The position numbers and the translations under genes are program-made. 64,000 nt of DNA from positions 1 to 64,000 of the forward strand of contig NZ_JAJUBC010000031.1 of assembly GCF_028683095.1 (NCBI RefSeq). Reading direction: 5' to 3'. Shown in pieces: positions 10,232-19,807 of this stretch (the first letter of the stretch is position 1; each line of letters starts with the position of its first letter). The notes under the pieces were generated by a model, which was given only the letters and a program-made list of their open reading frames with translations, was not told the DNA's origin and ran no database searches. This DNA is from Enterovibrio gelatinilyticus (GTDB taxonomy: Bacteria > Pseudomonadota > Gammaproteobacteria > Enterobacterales > Vibrionaceae).

Positions 10232-11509
10232 ATGAATGTAAGAGCTGTGGCTGCACAGGTTATCTATCAGGTGGTAGACCAAGGACAGTCTCTGTCTGCG
10301 GCACTCCCTCCTGCTCAGCAAAAAGTTGCTCCACGAGATGGCGCTCTGCTGCAAGAAATCTGCTATGGCGTATTACGCTGGCTCCCTCGCCTTGAATCCA
10401 TCACCCAAAGCCTGATGGACAAGCCGTTAAAAGGAAAGCAACGCGTATTCCATCACCTCATTTTGGTGGGGCTGTACCAAATCAGCTTTATGCGCATTCC
10501 AGCCCACGCTGCCGTGGCTGAAACGGTTGATGCGACCAAAGTTCTGAAAAAACCGCAACTTCGCGGGCTTGTTAATGCCGTATTGCGTAGCTACCAACGT
10601 CAACAAGAAACACTCGACGCTGCTGCTGTCGCCCATGACGCAGGAAAATACGGTCATCCAAGCTGGCTGCTCAAGCTGCTGCAAAATGCCTACCCTGAAC
10701 AATGGGAACAAGTGGTTGAAGCCAACCACGAGAAAGCACCAATGTGGTTGCGTGTTAATCGCAGCCATCATACCCGCGACAGCTACCGTGCACTGCTGAC
10801 GGAGAATGGCATCGAAACCGACATTCATTCTGACGCAGAAGACGCGCTTAAGCTTGCTTCACCGTGTGATGTAACGGCATTACCAGGTTTTGCCGACGGA
10901 TGGGTATCCGTTCAAGACGCCGCCGCGCAGCTTTCCATCAATTATCTTCAGCCGCAGTCCGGCGAACTGATCCTTGATTGTTGCGCCGCGCCAGGTGGAA
11001 AGACCTGTCATATCCTTGAACACAAAGCCGATGCCAACGTGGTCGCTATGGATGTGGATGCAACGCGCTTACTCCGCGTGAAAGAAAACCTTCAGCGTTT
11101 ACAACTGAATGCACAAGTCATTTGCGGTGATGCACGTTATCCTGCTGATTGGTGGCAGGGTGAGCAGTTTGATCGTATCCTGCTGGACGCCCCTTGCTCG
11201 GCAACCGGCGTTATTCGCCGCCACCCTGATATAAAATGGCTGCGACGCGCTGACGATATTGACCAGCTTGTCTCACTACAATCAGAGATCCTTGATGCCA
11301 TGTGGGCGCAGCTAAAGTCAGGTGGCACTATGGTTTACGCGACCTGCTCAATCACGCCACAGGAAAACAGCGAACAAGTGAAAGCATTCCTTGCTCGAAC
11401 CTCTGACGCAACGCTAAAAACAGGCACCACCGATCGCCCTGGTCGCCAAATTCTACCAGGTGAAGAAAACATGGATGGATTCTATTACGCAGAGCTTAAA
11501 AAAGCGTAA
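10232..11509 (+). CDS. rsmB: 16S rRNA (cytosine(967)-C5)-methyltransferase
   Basis: Methylates C967 of 16S rRNA. The 425-residue protein has an N-terminal NusB-like RNA-binding domain (about 1-140) and a C-terminal SAM methyltransferase domain with the SAM loop [13 protein letters not shown]. Two cysteine motifs, DAPCSATG and YATCSI, are the catalytic pair typical of RNA m5C methyltransferases. It lies between fmt and trkA exactly as in E. coli. A hairpin without a T-run separates it from trkA, so trkA may be partly co-transcribed. Confidence 0.96.
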   Translation: MNVRAVAAQVIYQVVDQGQSLSAALPPAQQKVAPRDGALLQEICYGVLRWLPRLESITQSLMDKPLKGKQRVFHHLILVGLYQISFMRIPAHAAVAETVDATKVLKKPQLRGLVNAVLRSYQRQQETLDAAAVAHDAGKYGHPSWLLKLLQNAYPEQWEQVVEANHEKAPMWLRVNRSHHTRDSYRALLTENGIETDIHSDAEDALKLASPCDVTALPGFADGWVSVQDAAAQLSINYLQPQSGELILDCCAAPGGKTCHILEHKADANVVAMDVDATRLLRVKENLQRLQLNAQVICGDARYPADWWQGEQFDRILLDAPCSATGVIRRHPDIKWLRRADDIDQLVSLQSEILDAMWAQLKSGGTMVYATCSITPQENSEQVKAFLARTSDATLKTGTTDRPGRQILPGEENMDGFYYAELKKA

Positions 11510-11518
11510 TGGCACCAA

Positions 11519-11546
11519 AAACGGGCAGCCACTGTGCTGCCCGTTA
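11519..11546. other. Intercistronic hairpin between rsmB and trkA
   Basis: Perfect 9-bp arms ACGGGCAGC and GCTGCCCGT with a 6-base loop. Only the minus-strand reading has a run of five T after it; on the plus strand the stem is followed by AATAAAA. It may therefore attenuate or protect message ends rather than terminate rsmB transcription fully. Confidence 0.55.
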
Positions 11547-11586
11547 ATAAAACCAATAACAATGAACTGAGGTTCAGGCAGACGTT

Positions 11587-12963
11587 ATGAAAATTATCAT
11601 CTTGGGGGCTGGTCAAGTCGGCGGTACGCTGGCCGAGAATCTGGTTGGCGAAAACAATGACATCACCATCGTCGATAAAAACCCTGAGCGCCTCAGAGAG
11701 CTGCAAGACAAATACGATTTACGGGTAGTGCAAGGTTACGCCAGTCACCCCTCAACACTCCTCGAAGCAGGCGCACAAGATGCGGACATGCTGGTTGCCG
11801 TCACTAACTCCGACGAAACCAACATGATTGCTTGCCAAGTTGCCTTCACGCTCTACAACACCCCAAACCGCGTTGCGCGGATACGAAGCCCTGAATATCT
11901 CGCCGCCAAAGAACAATTGTTCCAAACCGATGCCTGTCCGGTCGATCACCTGATCGCACCTGAAGAATTGGTGACGCGTTATATCCACCGCTTGATTGAA
12001 TACCCAGGGGCATTGCAGGTCGTTAACTTTGCAGACAATAAAGTGGGTCTGGTAGCAGTCAAGGCTTACTACGGTGGCCCGCTGGTAGGTAATGCCCTGT
12101 CTGCGCTGCGCGAGCATATGCCCCATGTGGATACGCGTGTGGCGGCCATTTTCCGTCGCGACCGTCCAATCCGCCCGCAAGGCACCACGATTATCGAAGC
12201 CGATGATGAAGTGTTCTTCGTGGCAGCAAGCAACCACATTCGCTCTGTCATGAGTGAATTGCAGCGCCTCGAGAAGCCTTATAAGCGCATCATGATTGTA
12301 GGTGGCGGTAACATCGGTGCCGGTCTCGCTCGCAGTCTAGAACGCGCCTACAGCGTGAAATTGATAGAACGAAACCCACGTCGCGCAGAACAACTATCGG
12401 AGATTCTCGAAAACACCATCGTGTTCTGTGGTGATGCGTCAGATCAGGAATTGCTCAGTGAAGAGCATATCGATCAGATTGATGTTTTCATCGCAGTCAC
12501 CAACGAAGACGAAGCCAACATCATGTCAGCCATGCTGGCAAAACGCCTAGGTGCCAAGAAAGTCATGGTGCTTATCCAGCGTGGCGCTTACGTCGACTTG
12601 GTTCAAGGTGGCGCGATTGACGTGGCAATTTCACCGCAACAAGCCACTATCTCGGCACTGCTTACACATGTACGTAAAGCAGATATCGTTAACGTATCGT
12701 CACTTCGCCGTGGCGCTGCAGAAGCCATAGAGGCCATTGCACATGGCGATTCCAACACCTCAAAAGTGGTTGGTCGCGCTATTGGGGAAATCAAACTCCC
12801 CCCAGGTACCACCATTGGTGCCATCGTTAGGGAAGACGAAGTACTTATCGCTCACGACAAAACGGTTATCCAACAAGATGACCATGTCGTGATGTTCTTG
12901 GTGGATAAAAAATATATTCCGGATGTGGAAAGGCTGTTCCAGCCGAGTCCATTCTTCCTCTAA
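11587..12963 (+). CDS. trkA: Trk potassium uptake NAD-binding regulatory subunit
   Basis: Peripheral cytoplasmic subunit that gates the TrkH K+ channel. The 458 residues contain two RCK-N/RCK-C repeats: the first opens with the Rossmann loop [15 protein letters not shown] and the second with [14 protein letters not shown] at about residue 240. Each is followed by a smaller TrkA-C domain. E. coli TrkA is also 458 residues. It is followed 15 bases later by trkH; in E. coli trkA and trkH are unlinked, whereas trkA-trkH adjacency is usual in Vibrio. Confidence 0.96.
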   Translation: MKIIILGAGQVGGTLAENLVGENNDITIVDKNPERLRELQDKYDLRVVQGYASHPSTLLEAGAQDADMLVAVTNSDETNMIACQVAFTLYNTPNRVARIRSPEYLAAKEQLFQTDACPVDHLIAPEELVTRYIHRLIEYPGALQVVNFADNKVGLVAVKAYYGGPLVGNALSALREHMPHVDTRVAAIFRRDRPIRPQGTTIIEADDEVFFVAASNHIRSVMSELQRLEKPYKRIMIVGGGNIGAGLARSLERAYSVKLIERNPRRAEQLSEILENTIVFCGDASDQELLSEEHIDQIDVFIAVTNEDEANIMSAMLAKRLGAKKVMVLIQRGAYVDLVQGGAIDVAISPQQATISALLTHVRKADIVNVSSLRRGAAEAIEAIAHGDSNTSKVVGRAIGEIKLPPGTTIGAIVREDEVLIAHDKTVIQQDDHVVMFLVDKKYIPDVERLFQPSPFFL

Positions 12964-12978
12964 TTAGCATCACGGAAA

Positions 12979-14424
12979 ATGGTAAATTTTAGACCCGTAC
13001 TTTTCGTTATCGGGCTGCTCTTGTCAAAGATCGCCCTTTTCATGTACGTCCCCACCCTGACCGCATTTTTCACAGGTACGGCAGGGTTTCTCGATTTTGG
13101 CCTGTCGGTCATCATTACTCACGTCGCAGCATTTCTGTGTCTGTCCTTAGGTAAAACAGACAATTTTCGACTCAACGCCCGCGATATGTTCCTCATTACC
13201 ACATTGGTTTGGCTTATCGCCAGTGCCTTTGCCGCATTGCCTTTTGTGTTTATCAACCACATCAGCTTCACCGATGCCTACTTTGAAACCATGTCCGGCA
13301 TCACCACAACAGGCTCCACAGTCCTTAGCGGGCTAGACCAGATGGCCCCTGCGATTTTACTCTGGCGATCCATTTTGCAATGGTTAGGTGGGGTCGGCTT
13401 TATCGTGATGGGCGTGGCCATCTTGCCCTTTCTCAATGTCGGCGGGATGAAGCTTTTCCAAACCGAGTCTTCTGATTGGTCAGCAAAATCGAGCCCACGT
13501 ACCAAGAACGTCGCCATCAGCATCATGATGGTATATGTCTTCTTGTCTGGCTTGTGCTTTATCAGCTACTGGCTCACGGGTATGACGCCCTTTGAAGCGG
13601 TGAACCACGCCATGACCACCCTTTCAACTGGCGGGTATTCCACTTCCGACTCGTCAATGAATCGTTTTTCTCATTCGGCGCAATGGGTGGGTACGGTATT
13701 TATGTTTGCGGGTGGCTTGCCATTTTTGCTGATGATCCAATCACTCAGACGCCGCAGCCCTTCGTTACTCTTCAAAGATGCGCAAATACGAGGGTTTACC
13801 ACTCTGGTTATCATCACCTCTTTGATGGTTGCCATCTGGTTAGTGCTTACCAAGGACTACACCACCGCTGATGCGATTCGCGTGTCCATGTTCAACATCG
13901 TCTCTGTTGTCACTACCACTGGCTTTGGCCTTGATGATTTCACCGCATGGGGGCCTTTTGCGTCAGTCATTTTTGCGTTTATGTTGTTAGTGGGTGGCTG
14001 CTCAGGCTCAACCTCTGGCGGGGCAAAAATATTTCGATTCCAAGTCGCATTAGCTCTGTTGAAAAAACACATTCAGCAACTGGTTCATCCATCGGGCGTG
14101 TTTATTCAGCGCTACAACGGTCGCCCTGTGAATGAAGACATCGTGCGCTCCGTGGTTGCCTTCGCCATCACCTACCTGCTCACCATTATTGTGTTAGCAA
14201 TGATCTTGGCGGCAACGGGGTTAGATGGGATCACCAGCCTAAGTGGAGCGATGACAGCGGTGGCCAATGTTGGCCCAGGAATGGGAACGGTGATTGGCCC
14301 AACAGGTAATTTCGCCAGCCTCTCAGATACCGCTAAGTGGGCGCTGTCTATCGGCATGTTGATGGGAAGGTTGGAAATACTCACCGTCTTGGTGTTGTTA
14401 TTCCCCGTATTCTGGCGTGACTAA
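12979..14424 (+). CDS. trkH: Trk potassium transporter, membrane subunit
   Basis: Inner-membrane K+ translocating subunit of the Trk system. The 481 residues are strongly hydrophobic, with about ten membrane segments and four selectivity-filter-like pore loops, including MSGITTTGSTVLSG, MTTLSTGGYST, TTTGFG and ANVGPGMG. It is co-transcribed with trkA and ends before a strong bidirectional terminator shared with the convergent hemolysin III gene. Confidence 0.95.
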   Translation: MVNFRPVLFVIGLLLSKIALFMYVPTLTAFFTGTAGFLDFGLSVIITHVAAFLCLSLGKTDNFRLNARDMFLITTLVWLIASAFAALPFVFINHISFTDAYFETMSGITTTGSTVLSGLDQMAPAILLWRSILQWLGGVGFIVMGVAILPFLNVGGMKLFQTESSDWSAKSSPRTKNVAISIMMVYVFLSGLCFISYWLTGMTPFEAVNHAMTTLSTGGYSTSDSSMNRFSHSAQWVGTVFMFAGGLPFLLMIQSLRRRSPSLLFKDAQIRGFTTLVIITSLMVAIWLVLTKDYTTADAIRVSMFNIVSVVTTTGFGLDDFTAWGPFASVIFAFMLLVGGCSGSTSGGAKIFRFQVALALLKKHIQQLVHPSGVFIQRYNGRPVNEDIVRSVVAFAITYLLTIIVLAMILAATGLDGITSLSGAMTAVANVGPGMGTVIGPTGNFASLSDTAKWALSIGMLMGRLEILTVLVLLFPVFWRD

Positions 14425-14443
14425 ACCTCCCCCTCACGGCATT

Positions 14444-14483
14444 AAAAAAGCCAGCAGTGGATAGCCTCCCTGCTGGCTTTTTT
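14444..14483. terminator. Bidirectional terminator between trkH and the hemolysin III gene
   Basis: Arms AGCCAGCAG and CTGCTGGCT with an interior loop, six A on the left and six T on the right. It serves both convergent genes. Confidence 0.88.
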
Positions 14484-14514
14484 ATAAGCCAAGCGCCGTT
14501 GGATATATACAGCG

Positions 14515-15165
14515 CTAAACGTAGAAATAAATCGCCAGAAAATGCAAAACCGTGCCGCCCAATACAAACAAATGCCAAATCGCGTGGTTATAAGGGATAG
14601 TGCGCTTAACATAGAAGATAACGCCAAGCGAATAGACCAATCCACCCAGTGCGAGTAACACTAAACCTGCCGTTGGGATTGCGTAGGCAAGCTGATAAAT
14701 CACCACGACAGACAACCATCCCATTGCCAGATATGTCGCGAGGGAGAGTGATTTAAAACGATAAACAAAGGCTATCTTTAGAATGATGCCAACAAAGGCA
14801 ATACCCCAAATCAATGCCATGACGCCAATCGCCAGTGGTGTGTGCAAGCCGATCAGCATGAACGGTGTGTAAGTCCCTGCGATCAATAAATAAATCGCAC
14901 AATGATCGAATGTCTTTAACGCACGTTTCGCTTTTTCTGAAGGAATGGCGTGATACAGGGTCGAAGCCAAATACAAAGTGATGATGCTGGCACCATAAAC
15001 GCTGTAGCTCACAAAGGTCAGCGTATCTGCATGCTCTCCTATCGCTTTTGCTAGCAATAAAATCAATGCCACAATACCAAACACCACACCCAGCCCATGG
15101 CTGATGCTACTAGCAATTTCTTCCTTCACAGAATATGAAGGCGAAGCGGGAGCACTGGTCGTCAT
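14515..15165 (-). CDS. Hemolysin III / PAQR family membrane protein
   Basis: A 216-residue integral membrane protein with seven predicted hydrophobic segments. The N-terminal [11 protein letters not shown] motif and the C-terminal [16 protein letters not shown] block carry the conserved His residues of the PAQR/HlyIII (YqfA) family, which probably bind a metal. Despite the name, hemolytic activity is not established for most members; PAQR proteins have been linked to membrane fluidity. It is a single-gene unit ending at the terminator shared with trkH. Confidence 0.85.
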   Translation of the reverse strand: MTTSAPASPSYSVKEEIASSISHGLGVVFGIVALILLLAKAIGEHADTLTFVSYSVYGASIITLYLASTLYHAIPSEKAKRALKTFDHCAIYLLIAGTYTPFMLIGLHTPLAIGVMALIWGIAFVGIILKIAFVYRFKSLSLATYLAMGWLSVVVIYQLAYAIPTAGLVLLALGGLVYSLGVIFYVKRTIPYNHAIWHLFVLGGTVLHFLAIYFYV

Positions 15166-15262
15166 GAATTCAATCGTCCTTCTCGCAAATACGTCGCAAA
15201 CGCGGCGTCAGTGATACTGAAAACGAGTATGACACATTTAAGCTTACACGTGTACGCTTAAA

Positions 15263-16057
15263 TTATTCTTCAATTTTATCCAACAATATGTCGATTTCTC
15301 GACGAGCTAGCTCTGCCGTTGCGTCCGGCGAAATAGTGAGCGAGCGCTCCACTTTATTGGCGCCAACCAAACGCCCTAGCGCATCTCCAAGCCCTTCACC
15401 TTGTCGATATAGGGTTAACGCGAGGTGCAATCCTTTATCATCACAACTCGAAACTAACTCTATGCGCTGTAACAGCTCCACCAGGCGACCCGAAACCGGC
15501 GCCAGCTCAATACGTTGCTCAAAAGGCAATGACGACCGTTCAACATCTTGATTGCTGACTTTCTCTATTCGGCAGCCCACGGCTTCAAAACCTTCCAGCA
15601 CAGCATTGAAACACGCACTCGGGCCAATCGAAAAAAAAGTCTTCGATGAGGCATCTTTACCCATTGGAATATCTAGGTTTGCGACCACCCACACTTTGCC
15701 ATCCCCCATCGTGAGCGGTGTATGACGAGGGATCTGACATTGCGTATCAAATTGGCGTACTTCTCCAGGCTGCAACGTGAAGGTGTCAGGCAGCTGCCAC
15801 TTGGCGAGGGAATATGTCATTCGTCGTCTCTGACGTTTACGTCCTTGTTCACCCGTTGTGCGAATTTGCTCCCATCCCATGTAATCACAACAAAGCTCAA
15901 ACGAAATCGTATCAATCGGTTGTGGCGTACTCCCGCCCGTTATTGTCACTTCGATGGTCGTGGTTTCACCTTGCATGAATGTTTCTTTAGGCATGATGAG
16001 TGCAACCTCGGCACTGCCAACGCCGACTTTCGCTAGCGCTTTTTTAAACCATCCCAT
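15263..16057 (-). CDS. SpoOM (Spo0M) family protein
   Basis: A 264-residue cytoplasmic protein starting MGWFKKALAKVGVGSAEV, the typical opening of the SpoOM family. It has an arrestin-like two-beta-sandwich layout (for example TTIEVTITGGSTPQPID and PGEVRQFDTQCQIPRHTPLT). Bacillus Spo0M affects sporulation and cell-division control, but this organism is not a spore-former and the role here is unknown. A DIDIP-like LDIPMGKDASSK region matches the family. It stands alone, divergent from the diguanylate cyclase gene at 16227. Confidence 0.87.
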   Translation of the reverse strand: MGWFKKALAKVGVGSAEVALIMPKETFMQGETTTIEVTITGGSTPQPIDTISFELCCDYMGWEQIRTTGEQGRKRQRRRMTYSLAKWQLPDTFTLQPGEVRQFDTQCQIPRHTPLTMGDGKVWVVANLDIPMGKDASSKTFFSIGPSACFNAVLEGFEAVGCRIEKVSNQDVERSSLPFEQRIELAPVSGRLVELLQRIELVSSCDDKGLHLALTLYRQGEGLGDALGRLVGANKVERSLTISPDATAELARREIDILLDKIEE

Positions 16058-16226
16058 TGTTATTACTCCTGCTTTTTTACTTCCCAGTATTCATGCGCAT
16101 TAACCCATTGAGACATTCAACATCAACGCTACCGTCACATCTTCTTCTTAAATTCAACTAAGATTATAAAACTGGTAGTCAGTGAAGGTATTTATCTCAC
16201 TTGATACAACGGAGAAAAAGCCAGCT

Positions 16227-17252
16227 ATGTCAAAAGATAATTTTGCGCTATCTACAGGATATTTAAAGAAAGTTGTTCCCTTACTAATGAAACACCAAGT
16301 GCCAGCGACACCGACCAATTATGCCCTATGGTATACCTATGTGGCGGACTCAGACACCGACCTCTCGTGGCACATTAATGAATCAATACAAGCGACAGGT
16401 ACGCTCAGCGAAACACAGTGTGAGCAGCTATATCAATCTCACTTTGCGGATAAAAAAGTCAAGGAAGCGGATGATTTCCAGCAAAGCTTACAGGCTTTAG
16501 CATTGGAAATGGGCAACACCATGGAAGATACGCTCAAAGACACTGATACATTTCAAAACACGTTAGATAAGACCTTCTCCCAACTCTCGCGCGTCGGCGA
16601 AGAAACATTGTCAATGGATGAAACTATCGCCGTTGTTCGAAGTGCCGTTAAAGGGTCAAACCAAATTCGCCAATCGACAAGTTTCTTTAAAAACCAATTG
16701 GCTGATGCACAAAGAGAAATCGCACGGCTTAAAGAGACATTGGCACAAGCTAACGAAGAAGCGTTGCATGATGCATTGACAGGCATATTCAATAGACGAG
16801 CCTTTGACTCAGAGTTAGGCGCACTCGCCAACAGCCCGCCACCAAAAGGCTTTTCATTGCTACTTTGCGATCTCGACCACTTTAAGAATTTCAATGATAC
16901 CTATGGTCACTTAATGGGTGATCAGGTACTCAAGCTCACCGCAAAGCGATTGTCGGATTACTGCCGTGAAGGCATTCAAGCCTTTCGCTATGGTGGTGAA
17001 GAGTTCGCTTTGCTTGTGCCAAACCGTCAATTGAAGGGCGCTTGCCGTGTGGCAGAAACCATTCGGGCGAGCATCGATAAATTGGTCATTAAAGACAAAA
17101 AAACCAGCAAAAAACTCGACAACATCACTGTGTCTATCGGCGTTGCTCAATTTGACAAAGGGGATAGCATTCGCAGCATGATTGCTCGTGCTGATGCCCA
17201 GTTGTACGAAGCAAAAAACCTCGGAAGAAATCGGGTCATGCCGATTCCTTAA
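16227..17252 (+). CDS. Diguanylate cyclase (GGDEF domain), cytosolic
   Basis: Likely makes cyclic di-GMP from two GTP. The 341-residue protein has a soluble helical N-terminal region of about 165 residues (with a coiled-coil just before the catalytic domain, near QLADAQREIARLKETLAQ) and a C-terminal GGDEF domain with an intact GGEEF active-site motif, DALTGIFNRRAFD and the DHFKNFNDTYGH metal/GTP motif. The allosteric I-site RxxD expected five residues before GGEEF reads REGI, so product inhibition at that site is probably absent. I start at the ATG at 16227; a GTG at 16182 is possible. No membrane segment is seen. Confidence 0.9.
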   Translation: MSKDNFALSTGYLKKVVPLLMKHQVPATPTNYALWYTYVADSDTDLSWHINESIQATGTLSETQCEQLYQSHFADKKVKEADDFQQSLQALALEMGNTMEDTLKDTDTFQNTLDKTFSQLSRVGEETLSMDETIAVVRSAVKGSNQIRQSTSFFKNQLADAQREIARLKETLAQANEEALHDALTGIFNRRAFDSELGALANSPPPKGFSLLLCDLDHFKNFNDTYGHLMGDQVLKLTAKRLSDYCREGIQAFRYGGEEFALLVPNRQLKGACRVAETIRASIDKLVIKDKKTSKKLDNITVSIGVAQFDKGDSIRSMIARADAQLYEAKNLGRNRVMPIP

Positions 17253-17270
17253 CCCCGTAAACTGTTCAAG

Positions 17271-17294
17271 AAAAAGCCGTGAATACGGCTTTTT
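17271..17294 (+). terminator. Terminator after the diguanylate cyclase gene
   Basis: Stem AAAAAGCCGT/ACGGCTTTTT with loop GAAT, followed by further T-rich sequence to 17304. Confidence 0.85.
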
Positions 17295-17315
17295 AATTTT
17301 TTTTAACTTGGTGCT

Positions 17316-17343
17316 TTTTTAAACAATCTGTTTTTGATATGCT
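17316..17343 (+). promoter_or_regulatory. Candidate promoter with GC-rich discriminator
   Basis: A -10-like TATGCT at 17338-17343 is followed by CCGCGCG, a GC-rich discriminator of the kind seen at stringently controlled promoters, and preceded by a T/A-rich tract that supplies only a poor -35 (TTTTTA). It lies just after the diguanylate cyclase terminator and about 115 bases before the small ORF at 17457. Confidence 0.4.
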
Positions 17344-17456
17344 CCGCGCGAAATTTCATTTCAGAGTGGAATTACAGCAAGGCTATCAGCCATCGGAACC
17401 CCTGAATCACTCTGCTATCAACCTCGTCATGGATGCGCGAAAACTGAGAAACTTAA

Positions 17457-17630
17457 ATGCGCCCTGTTACTGTTCGCACCGTTCGTGTTACTCGTACCCC
17501 AGCACGTATGCGCTCTACTTCGTTTGCTCCAACGTTTAAAGCATCATCAAAAACATCGACGCCTGATCTGACATTGATCCGCCCAACCCCAGTGTTAAAC
17601 AACGAAGAGCCTACTGGCGAAGCGGCATAA
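17457..17630 (+). CDS. Candidate 57-residue small basic protein
   Basis: An ATG-initiated frame of 57 codons, too short for most gene finders. The protein is rich in Arg, Thr, Pro and Val in its first half (MRPVTVRTVRVTRTPAR) and ends in an acidic tail (NNEEPTGEAA). The codons are those of highly expressed genes in this genome: GTT, CGT/CGC, ACT/ACC, CCA, with no rare Arg codons. Upstream are a candidate promoter and a weak GAG ribosome site; a terminator isolates it from the gene before it. I do not recognise a family. It could instead be part of an untranslated leader or small RNA. Confidence 0.45.
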   Translation: MRPVTVRTVRVTRTPARMRSTSFAPTFKASSKTSTPDLTLIRPTPVLNNEEPTGEAA

Positions 17631-17735
17631 GACGACATAGCTTGCACATAGTGATTCTGGTACTGTATGGCGAATAAGCCATATAAAAACCAAGGCTATT
17701 TTTTAACACTGTGTTAGCCCAAATTGGAGTCATCA

Positions 17736-18002
17736 ATGAAATGTCATCGCGTTAACGAACTGATAGAACTGCTTCACCCAGAATGGCAGAAAGAACCCGA
17801 GCTGAATCTGATGCAAATGATCGGCAAACTCGCCAAAGAAGCGGGTTATGAAGGTCAACTGGATGCACTCACTGATGATGTGCTGATCTATCACCTGAAA
17901 ATGCGTAACAGCAGCAAGGATGAAATGATCCCAGGTCTCGCGAAAGATTGTGAGAATGACTTCAAAACGGCAATATTGCGAGCACGTGGCATTATCAGCT
18001 AA
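17736..18002 (+). CDS. yihD: YihD family protein
   Basis: An 88-residue cytoplasmic protein strongly similar to E. coli YihD over its whole length ([18 protein letters not shown] at the start, [14 protein letters not shown] in the middle). Function unknown. The ATG at 17736 has GGAG seven bases upstream; a TTG at 17724 is a weaker choice. In E. coli yihD lies upstream of srkA and dsbA; here ccoG has come between. Confidence 0.92.
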   Translation: MKCHRVNELIELLHPEWQKEPELNLMQMIGKLAKEAGYEGQLDALTDDVLIYHLKMRNSSKDEMIPGLAKDCENDFKTAILRARGIIS

Positions 18003-18027
18003 TCTCGCCACAGAATTCCAGACAGAA

Positions 18028-18054
18028 AGCGAAGCTAGACAGCTTCGCTTTTTT
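18028..18054 (+). terminator. Terminator after yihD
   Basis: Arms AGCGAAGCT and AGCTTCGCT with loop AGAC, followed by six T. Confidence 0.85.
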
Positions 18055-18143
18055 ATTACAATACAATCATCTGTTACACGTCATCAGCACTTACGTCGAC
18101 CAATTTTCCACCATACGCACAGAATTCTTTGCATCCACTACGG

Positions 18144-18149
18144 TATAAT
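18144..18149 (+). promoter_or_regulatory. Candidate -10 element of ccoG
   Basis: A consensus TATAAT 104 bases before the ccoG start. No good -35 is visible at 16-18 bases upstream, so an activator may be needed; an FNR-like half site (TTGAT) occurs at about 18163 but no full FNR palindrome is present. Confidence 0.4.
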
Positions 18150-18252
18150 CTACGGTCTAATATTGATGTAAATTCTAATCAAAAGATGCGTGGGCAACGT
18201 ACCCAAGCAAATTAACCGGGAGAACCGGTTTGACCCAAGGAATGCAAGTGTC

Positions 18253-19680
18253 ATGAGCAAGGATAAAATAGACGTCAAAGACGTTACTCCCAAAGAGTTT
18301 AACCCAAAAACCCACAAAGGCAGCGGCGACCGCTTTAACCCCAGCAATCGTATTTACGTGCGAGAAGCCAAAGGGATATACCAGAAACTCCGCCAAAAAA
18401 TGGGCTGGTTTTTCATGCTGCTTTTCGTTCTCACGCCGTGGATTCAGTATGGCGACAGACAAGCCATCTTGATTGATATTGGCAAACAACAATTCAATTT
18501 TTTCGGCACAACCTTGTGGCCACAAGATCTAACACTGCTCGCTTCGGTATTAATGATCGCTGCGTTTGGCCTTTTCTTTATCACCACCTTTTTAGGCCGC
18601 GTCTGGTGTGGATACCTTTGTCCTCAAACGGTGTGGACCTTCATCTATATTTGGTTTGAAGAAAAGCTAGAAGGCCCCGCCAATAAACGACGCTCTCAAG
18701 ACCAAAAGCCAATGACATCAGGCTTGTTCGCCAGAAAAACCGTGAAGCACCTTTGTTGGTTTGCTGTGGCACTGCTGACAGGCCTAACTTTTGTCGGCTA
18801 CTTTGTTCCCGTCAAAACCCTGTTCATTGAATTTTTCACCTTCTCAAGTAGCTTCTGGATTGTTTTCTGGGTCTTATTCTTCAGTGTGTGTACTTACGGC
18901 AATGCTGGCTGGATGCGCTCTATCATGTGTATTCACATGTGTCCGTACGCCCGTTTTCAGTCCGCGATGTTCGATAAAGACACTTTCATTGTGGGTTATG
19001 ACAAAGAACGAGGCGAAGCGCGCGGTCCAAGGCCTCGTAAGAAAGACCCGAAAGAGTTGGGATTAGGGGACTGCATTGACTGCAATCTTTGTGTGCAAGT
19101 GTGCCCAACGGGCATCGATATTCGCGATGGTTTGCAGTATGAGTGCATCAACTGCGGTGCCTGTGTCGATGCGTGTGATGCAACCATGGAGCGCATGAAC
19201 TACGCCAAGGGCCTGATCAGCTATACCACTGAGCACAAACTTGAAGGACATAAAGTCGATATCATGCGCCCTAAACTCTTAGGCTATGGTGCAGTTATGG
19301 TAGCGATGTGTGTCCTATTCTTCTACCTATTGTCCGCCGTGCAGCCAATGCGCCTCGATGTGATAAGAGACCGAGCACAGCTGTTTAAAACCAATAGCGA
19401 TGGCTTAATTGAGAATACATACACCTTGAAAATTCTCAATAAAACCCAGCAGCCAGAAACTTACAACCTCTCTGTATCAGGGATTGATGGCATCGAATGG
19501 TATGGGAAACAACAGGTCTCTTTAAAAGCGGGCGAAATATTTACCTTACCCGTGAGCCTAGCGATTGACCCGTATGAACTGACAACACCGGTGACTAACA
19601 TCATGTTTGTGCTTGAACGACAGTCGGGTGATGATCAGAAATCCGTGCAAACAGAAAGTCGTTTTATCAGCAAACTGTAA
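18253..19680 (+). CDS. ccoG: Cytochrome c oxidase accessory protein CcoG (FixG/RdxA)
   Basis: Membrane-bound iron-sulfur protein needed for copper delivery and assembly of cbb3-type cytochrome oxidase. The 475 residues (start at the ATG at 18253, MSKDKIDVKDVTPKEF) include about five membrane segments, a ferredoxin-like region with two clusters (CIDCNLCVQVCP and CINCGACVDACD), an upstream WCGYLCPQTVW motif, and a C-terminal periplasmic immunoglobulin-like domain. The longer GTG-initiated frame from 18190 adds 21 residues not typical of the family. The ccoNOPQ and ccoS genes are not in the window. Confidence 0.94.
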   Translation: MSKDKIDVKDVTPKEFNPKTHKGSGDRFNPSNRIYVREAKGIYQKLRQKMGWFFMLLFVLTPWIQYGDRQAILIDIGKQQFNFFGTTLWPQDLTLLASVLMIAAFGLFFITTFLGRVWCGYLCPQTVWTFIYIWFEEKLEGPANKRRSQDQKPMTSGLFARKTVKHLCWFAVALLTGLTFVGYFVPVKTLFIEFFTFSSSFWIVFWVLFFSVCTYGNAGWMRSIMCIHMCPYARFQSAMFDKDTFIVGYDKERGEARGPRPRKKDPKELGLGDCIDCNLCVQVCPTGIDIRDGLQYECINCGACVDACDATMERMNYAKGLISYTTEHKLEGHKVDIMRPKLLGYGAVMVAMCVLFFYLLSAVQPMRLDVIRDRAQLFKTNSDGLIENTYTLKILNKTQQPETYNLSVSGIDGIEWYGKQQVSLKAGEIFTLPVSLAIDPYELTTPVTNIMFVLERQSGDDQKSVQTESRFISKL

Positions 19681-19695
19681 TTATTAACGTTGTTC

Positions 19696-19722
19696 AAAGG
19701 GCGCATCATTGCGCCCTTTTTC
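19696..19722 (+). terminator. Terminator after ccoG
   Basis: Arms AAAGGGCGC and GCGCCCTTT with loop ATCATT and a T-run. Confidence 0.88.
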
Positions 19723-19807
19723 ATTGCCGCACATTTTTCACCGTAATCATCACCCACGCCATGTTCTCTGATACCATCGCGTATCATCACCCACACGAAG
19801 TGATCCT

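Noticed and set aside
17339-17539. 66-codon ORF overlapping the small ORF at 17457 in another frame
   Set aside because: Its start codon lies within the candidate -10 element and its codon use is poor compared with the 57-codon frame.
18144-18187. FNR box upstream of ccoG
   Set aside because: A TTGAT half site and an ATCAA half site are present but separated by 10 bases rather than 4, so they do not form an FNR site.
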